A stretch of 27,441 nucleotides of DNA from JALONO01 sp038209965. GTDB lineage: Bacteria; Bacteroidota; Bacteroidia; Cytophagales; Thermoflexibacteraceae. The notes beneath the pieces are model-generated. The model was not told the origin of the DNA. It did not search any database and was given only the letters and a program-made list of their open reading frames with translations. Positions 23,544 to 27,441 of the stretch are shown in pieces. The stretch covers positions 1 to 27,441 of the forward strand of contig JBBQXF010000066.1 of the NCBI GenBank assembly GCA_038209965.1, written 5' to 3'. Every line of letters starts with the position of its first letter. The stretch's first letter is position 1. Made by a program: the position numbers and the translations under genes.

Positions 23544-24464
23544 ATGAGTTTATTGGTCATCGGTTCAGTCGCTTTTGATGCCATTGAAACCCCTTTTGGG
23601 AAAACCGACAAAATTATTGGGGGTGCTGCCACTTATATTTCACTTTCTGCATCCTATTTCACCAAAAAAGTAAATCTGGTAGCAGTGGTTGGCTATGATT
23701 TTCCCGATTCGGACATTGCCCTGTTGCAAGATCACAGCGTGGACACCACCGGGCTGCAAATTAAGGCCGATGAAAAATCGTTCTTTTGGGCTGGCCGTTA
23801 CCACAACGATATGAACAGCCGCGACACATTGGTGACTGAACTCAATGTGTTGGGCACTTTTGATCCCATCGTCCCAGAAAGTTACCAAGATTGCGAAGTG
23901 CTAATGCTGGGCAATTTGGCCCCCACGGTACAGCGCACAGTGATCGAGCGGCTCCGCAACCGCCCCAAGCTGATAGTAATGGACACTATGAATTTTTGGA
24001 TGGACGTGGCTTGGGACGAATTATTGCAAACCCTCAAGTTGGTGGACGTGATTTCGGTCAATGATGAAGAAGCCCGCCAACTCACCAAGGAATATTCGCT
24101 GCGCAAAGCCGCCGCCAAAATCCAAGCGATGGGCCCCAAATATGTGATCATCAAAAAAGGAGAGCATGGCGCTCTCCTGTTCGGTGAAGGCAAAGTGTTC
24201 TTCTGCCCCGCTTTGCCCTTGGAAGAAGTATTTGACCCCACCGGTGCGGGCGATACCTTCGCGGGTGGCTTTGTGGGCTATCTGGCCCAAACTGGCGACT
24301 ATACTTTTGACAACATGAAACGCGCCTTGGTTTTTGGCTCGGCCATGGCCTCCTACTGCGTCGAGAAGTTCGGTACTGAGCGCATCGTTGGCCTTAAACA
24401 AGCCGATGTAGATGCCCGGGTAGGCGAGTTCATCGATTTGATGACGGTAGAACACCTGATGTAA
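23544..24464 (+). CDS. PfkB family sugar or nucleoside kinase
   Basis: PfkB (ribokinase-type) kinases phosphorylate sugars, nucleosides or related small molecules in the cytosol with ATP. The 306-residue chain has the N-terminal glycine pair motif GGAATYISLSASYF (residues 26-39), a central KLIVMDTMNFWMD strand (142-154), SVNDEEARQLT (171-181), and the C-terminal signature DPTGAGDTFAGGF at 231-243 with catalytic Asp237. The substrate cannot be deduced; the sequence FWAGRYHNDMN (81-91) may be part of the lid. It is 86 nt downstream of the FG-GAP gene and is followed by a strong terminator. Confidence 0.92.
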   Translation: MSLLVIGSVAFDAIETPFGKTDKIIGGAATYISLSASYFTKKVNLVAVVGYDFPDSDIALLQDHSVDTTGLQIKADEKSFFWAGRYHNDMNSRDTLVTELNVLGTFDPIVPESYQDCEVLMLGNLAPTVQRTVIERLRNRPKLIVMDTMNFWMDVAWDELLQTLKLVDVISVNDEEARQLTKEYSLRKAAAKIQAMGPKYVIIKKGEHGALLFGEGKVFFCPALPLEEVFDPTGAGDTFAGGFVGYLAQTGDYTFDNMKRALVFGSAMASYCVEKFGTERIVGLKQADVDARVGEFIDLMTVEHLM

Positions 24465-24492
24465 CCTTTTCTGGCACATTGCCAGTCTCAAC

Positions 24493-24527
24493 GCCCCGGG
24501 GATTTCGCAAGTCCTTGGGGCTTTTTT
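24493..24527 (+). terminator. intrinsic terminator after the PfkB kinase gene
   Basis: GCCCCGGGGA (24493-24502) pairs with TCCTTGGGGC (24512-24521), ten base pairs including two G-T wobbles. Three further pairs are possible inside the 9-nt loop. Six Ts follow at 24522-24527. It lies 28 nt after the stop codon. Confidence 0.9.
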
Positions 24528-24697
24528 AATCCCGAAATTGTTAGTGTCCGACTGAAAGTGGTTTGAGATCCATAAAGATGGGCAAATCATTGAAGATCGG
24601 CTTGATCATAAGCATTTATATCACCGATGATTGCCAACTTGCCCCCATTTCAACCATTTTTGGGTTGAGAAATTGCACAATCCGGCCAAACAAAGCC
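24528..24697. other. intergenic stretch between convergent genes
   Basis: These 170 nt separate the kinase terminator from the stop codon of the minus-strand gene at 24698. I see no gene. A small hairpin (CAACC / GGTTG, 24651-24667) could help end transcription from the right, but its minus-strand copy is not followed by a T-run. Confidence 0.5.
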
Positions 24698-25663
24698 CTA
24701 TTCTGGCTTCCGGGGGTAAAAAAACAAAGTGGCCCGGTGTTTTTTGACATCCTCACCCAGCGTATAATACCCCGTTCCCGCCCGGTCAAACGCTAGGGCC
24801 TCGCCCCGTCGCTCCTCCTGATAGGGCAACAGCAACGGCGGGCGGCGCAATGTCCCCTCCACCGTTTCCCCGGCACGGCGCTGCCAATAATATACTTGTT
24901 GGTAGTTTTTGAGCAGTATTTCTTGGCCATTGGCAGAAATATCACCACTGGTTAGCGTATTGAACGGCAACTCACCGATCAACTGGGCTGTTGAAATCCC
25001 TTGCCAGTCTTGTGGATAGGCCAGCACATACAGGTGAACGTTGCGTTCGCGCTTGGACACCACGTAAATATTGCGCGAAATGGGATCCGCCAAAAGTGTT
25101 TCCGCATCGCGGTTGCCGTCGGGGTAGCGGAACCGGAGCGTATCAATGGGGCCAATGACGGCCCGTTGCCCTGGGCCAGCTCCGGCCAAGTCCGGTTCCG
25201 GCACACGGTAGATATACTTGATCTCATACAGGCTGTCATTGTCGCCAATATCGCCCAAGAACAGATAATAAGTGCTGTCGATCCAGCAAGCGGCCATGTC
25301 CTCCCAATCGCGGGCAATGGCCGGAAAAGTATAAGTCCCCAAATCGGCCCCATCTTCGCCAATGAGGAAAAGCCGGGGGATATCGCCGCTGTCGTTGTGT
25401 CCCCAGAGAGCGGCCCGACGGCCCTGAGCCGCCACCAGCCCCGAAATTTCATCAGCGGCGGTGTTGCTCACTGCCCGGCGGGGCACGGGTGGCCCAAACT
25501 GCGCACCAGCCTCCCCTTGGTGAGTAGTGGGCAAGTGGGCATACAGCTTGTCAAAATTGAACCAATGGGCAAACAGCCAGTAAACTACGCCAAAGCCAAG
25601 GCCGTACACCAATAGTCGGTGCAGGAACTTGACCATTGGCGATCCCAGCTTAAATTTTTTCAT
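24698..25663 (-). CDS. membrane-anchored propeller-like protein of unknown function
   Basis: The 321-residue chain has one membrane segment near residues 16-34 and an external domain. I do not recognise a named enzyme. Visible motifs are DEISGLVAAQ (71-80), LWGHNDSGDIPRLFLI (86-101), ARDWEDMAA (117-125), LFLGDIGDNDSLYEI (134-148), YRVPEPD and DAETLLADPISRNIYVVSKR. The NDSG - DWED - GDIGDN series, with strands repeating every 35-45 residues, resembles beta-propeller proteins that read a stored value; acidic residues could bind a metal. It might equally start at Met10. It is divergent from ybaB and stands alone on its strand. Confidence 0.75.
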   Translation of the reverse strand: MKKFKLGSPMVKFLHRLLVYGLGFGVVYWLFAHWFNFDKLYAHLPTTHQGEAGAQFGPPVPRRAVSNTAADEISGLVAAQGRRAALWGHNDSGDIPRLFLIGEDGADLGTYTFPAIARDWEDMAACWIDSTYYLFLGDIGDNDSLYEIKYIYRVPEPDLAGAGPGQRAVIGPIDTLRFRYPDGNRDAETLLADPISRNIYVVSKRERNVHLYVLAYPQDWQGISTAQLIGELPFNTLTSGDISANGQEILLKNYQQVYYWQRRAGETVEGTLRRPPLLLPYQEERRGEALAFDRAGTGYYTLGEDVKKHRATLFFYPRKPE

Positions 25664-25849
25664 TTTTTCGCTACCTACTACTTGCTGATAATTACACGAA
25701 GATAAGGCTTCGCAACAAAACCAGTAGCAAATACGGCAATCCGATGGCTATTTGGCATTTTATCACCAATTTTGTCCAACGGCGATTGATGCGACAAGTC
25801 TCCATCTCGCCTATTGTCTGATTGGTGAACGCAAAACTCCTTGGGTCTC

Positions 25850-26191
25850 ATGTTCGATATGATGAAAATGCTCGGTAAAGTAAAAGAAATGCAATCCAAA
25901 CTGACCGATGCACAAGAAAAATTGAGTAGCATTATTGCCGAAGGCGAAGCTGGTGGTGGTCTTGTGAAAGCGGTTGCCAATGGCAAAAAGCAATTGATCT
26001 CCCTGGAAATCGATAAAGACTTGGCCCGGCCCGAAGATCTGGAAATGCTCCAAGATCTGGTAGTCGCGGCCGTCAACAAAGCTTTGGAAGCCGCCGAGAT
26101 CAAGAGCAAAGAGTTTATGCAGAAAGAAACGGAGGGCATGATGCCCAACATTCCTGGAATGGATTTGGGCAGCCTAATGAACGGACAGTAA
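25850..26191 (+). CDS. YbaB/EbfC nucleoid-associated protein
   Basis: YbaB/EbfC proteins are small dimeric DNA-binding proteins. The ATG at 25850 gives 113 residues beginning MFDMMKMLGKVKEMQSKLTD, the usual start; an upstream in-frame TTG at 25841 is rejected. The N-terminal helix is followed by beta strands (GEAGGGLVKAVANGKKQLIS, LEIDKDL) and a second helix (ALEAAEIKSKEFMQKETEG). The glycosyltransferase gene begins 11 nt after the stop codon, so the two are probably co-transcribed. Unlike in many bacteria, it is not next to dnaX or recR here. Confidence 0.93.
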   Translation: MFDMMKMLGKVKEMQSKLTDAQEKLSSIIAEGEAGGGLVKAVANGKKQLISLEIDKDLARPEDLEMLQDLVVAAVNKALEAAEIKSKEFMQKETEGMMPNIPGMDLGSLMNGQ

Positions 26192-26202
26192 AGTCATTGG
26201 CC

Positions 26203-27240
26203 ATGCACCATACGGCGGTCGTCATCCTAAACTATAACGGAAAACCTTACCTAGAGCAATTCCTCCCTTCGGTGGTGGCAAACAGTGGTGGGGCCGAAAT
26301 AGTGGTGGCCGACAATGGCTCGACCGACGACTCGCTGGCCTATCTGGCCGAGGCTTTCCCCCACGTGCGCTGCTTGCCCATGCCGGAAAACGCTGGCTTT
26401 AGCGAAGGCTACAACCGCGCCCTGCGACAAGTGGAGGCCGATTACTACGTGCTGCTCAACTCCGATGTGGAAGTAACGGCCAACTGGCTCGATCCGCTCG
26501 TCACCCTTATGAACAGCGACTCCAACATCGCCGCTTGCCAGCCCTGCATCCTCTCCCACCGCGACCGCAACAAATTTGAACATGCCGGGGCCGGCGGCGG
26601 TTTTATTGATCTGCTCGGCTATCCCTTTTGTCGGGGGCGAATATTTGACACCGTAGAATCAAATACTGGCCAATATGACGATACGGTGGAAATTTTTTGG
26701 GCAACCGGGGCTTGCATGATGGTGCGGGCCACTGATTACCATGCCACGGGCGGCCTCGATCCCGATTTCTTTGCCCACATGGAAGAGATCGACCTGTGCT
26801 GGCGGCTCAAAAATGCGGGCCACCAGATTTATTGCTGCGGCCAAAGCCAAGTTTATCACGTGGGCGGGGGCACCCTCCAATACGAACACCCGCGCAAAAC
26901 CTACCTCAATTTTCGCAATGGCCTGATCATGTTGATCAAAAACCTAAACCGGGTCGAGTTTTTTCCCATTCTGTTTTTCCGGCTGATCTTGGATGGCGTG
27001 GCCGGGTTGCAGTTTCTGTTCACCAAAGGCTGGCCCCACTGCTGGGCCATTGTTCAGGCCCATTTTTATCTGTATCGGCACTTTGGCCTATTGGCCCGCA
27101 AGCGCAAACAGGCCCGGGCCACCGCCAAGGTATTCCACCATCCCCAGATCATGGATCATAGCCTGCTGTGGGACTACTACCTACGTGGGCGCAAAACTTT
27201 TGGCCAATTGGACTTTCATCCCCAGCGGCCCAAATGGTAA
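26203..27240 (+). CDS. family 2 glycosyltransferase, WbbL/rhamnosyltransferase-like
   Basis: Enzymes of this subgroup add a sugar, often rhamnose, to growing polysaccharide chains on the cytosolic side. The ATG at 26203 gives 345 residues beginning MHHTAVVILNYNGKPYLEQF; an upstream TTG at 26197 adds only two residues. Motifs are VVADNGSTDDS (34-44), ENAGFSEGYNRAL (62-74), metal-binding NSD (86-88), WATGACMMVRA (166-176) and the catalytic-base region HMEEIDLCWRLKNAG (192-206). A hydrophobic, possibly membrane-associated segment follows near residues 245-275. Donor and acceptor are unknown. A truncated ORF follows after 16 nt. Confidence 0.9.
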   Translation: MHHTAVVILNYNGKPYLEQFLPSVVANSGGAEIVVADNGSTDDSLAYLAEAFPHVRCLPMPENAGFSEGYNRALRQVEADYYVLLNSDVEVTANWLDPLVTLMNSDSNIAACQPCILSHRDRNKFEHAGAGGGFIDLLGYPFCRGRIFDTVESNTGQYDDTVEIFWATGACMMVRATDYHATGGLDPDFFAHMEEIDLCWRLKNAGHQIYCCGQSQVYHVGGGTLQYEHPRKTYLNFRNGLIMLIKNLNRVEFFPILFFRLILDGVAGLQFLFTKGWPHCWAIVQAHFYLYRHFGLLARKRKQARATAKVFHHPQIMDHSLLWDYYLRGRKTFGQLDFHPQRPKW

Positions 27241-27256
27241 AATCACCCAACTATTC

Positions 27257-27441
27257 ATGGTGAGCTACATGGACGCAGCAACACTGGAACTGGCCCGGCG
27301 GGCCTACCGCAAAGCCCGGCGGACATTGTGGGGCACATCCACCAAGGCCCAACTCTTTGGCGGGCCGATCATGGCGGCGGCTCAGGGCAACGACCTGATC
27401 AAAACCCGGCTCCAGTCTGGGCAACCGCTGATGGTATCCCG
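27257..27441 (+). CDS. N-terminal part of an unidentified protein, cut by window edge
   Basis: The frame opens at the ATG at 27257 (or the ATG at 27269) and runs off the right edge after 61 codons. The visible product ends NDLIKTRLQSGQPLMVSR. The pattern of a helix followed by a short 'sG-P-x-V-x-R' strand recalls the N-terminus of DUF1792/GT-D-type glycosyltransferases, where an R-F/Y-G motif follows, but too little is present for a firm call. Its place 16 nt after a glycosyltransferase gene fits a sugar-polymer role. Confidence 0.6.
   Translation, partial: MVSYMDAATLELARRAYRKARRTLWGTSTKAQLFGGPIMAAAQGNDLIKTRLQSGQPLMVS

Noticed and set aside
1..27441. tRNA, rRNA, CRISPR, insertion sequences, attachment sites
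   Set aside because: Read through on both strands without finding cloverleaf-like sequences, regularly spaced repeats, transposase genes or paired terminal repeats.

Overview
The window looks like a chromosomal segment of a Bacteroidota bacterium, probably a Cytophagales-like member. The evidence is the spc-type gene order secY-map-infA-rpmJ-rpsM-rpsK, zinc-free S14 and L36, a DUF2851 protein (a family I know mainly from this phylum), an ASPIC/UnbV plus FG-GAP lipoprotein, promoters of the type TTG-N18..20-TAnnTTTG, and start codons without clear Shine-Dalgarno sequences. Genus-level placement cannot be made from what is visible.

Positions 1-8522 (minus strand) hold a long ribosomal-protein operon read right to left: rplP, rpmC, rpsQ, rplN, rplX, rplE, rpsN, rpsH, rplF, rplR, rpsE, rpmD, rplO, secY, map, infA, rpmJ, rpsM and rpsK (cut by the left edge). 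rpmD and rpmJ are short but clear. The operon starts abruptly at rplP. The usual upstream S10-half genes (rpsJ to rpsC) are absent, and a good phylum-type promoter plus a leader of about 190 nt lies directly before rplP.

Positions 8786-10590 (minus) carry an exported glycosylasparaginase with a twin-arginine signal and a short-chain dehydrogenase. A divergent promoter region leads to a DPM1/GtrB-like membrane glycosyltransferase (plus, 10807-11787). Converging on it is a minus-strand row: an aspartyl protease/PDZ lipoprotein (18341), the GTPase HflX, the PhoH-like ATPase, an M19 dipeptidase and the DUF2851 protein (ending at 11811).

Positions 18581-24464 (plus) carry an RlmD/TrmA-type 23S rRNA uridine methyltransferase, a 1133-residue FG-GAP/ASPIC lipoprotein and a PfkB sugar or nucleoside kinase closed by a strong intrinsic terminator. 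A minus-strand membrane-anchored propeller-like protein of unknown role (24698-25663) is divergent from YbaB/EbfC, which is followed closely by a WbbL-like glycosyltransferase and an ORF cut by the right edge.

Most genes are housekeeping or ordinary for the phylum, and I see no mobile element, CRISPR array, tRNA or rRNA. The points most worth a second look are the operon broken at rplP with its own promoter and structured leader, a hairpin just upstream of rpsH, and the conserved-looking D/E-x-H and cysteine pattern in the DUF2851 protein. No stretch longer than 300 bases lacks a gene; the largest gaps are 8523-8785, 18342-18580 and 24465-24697.
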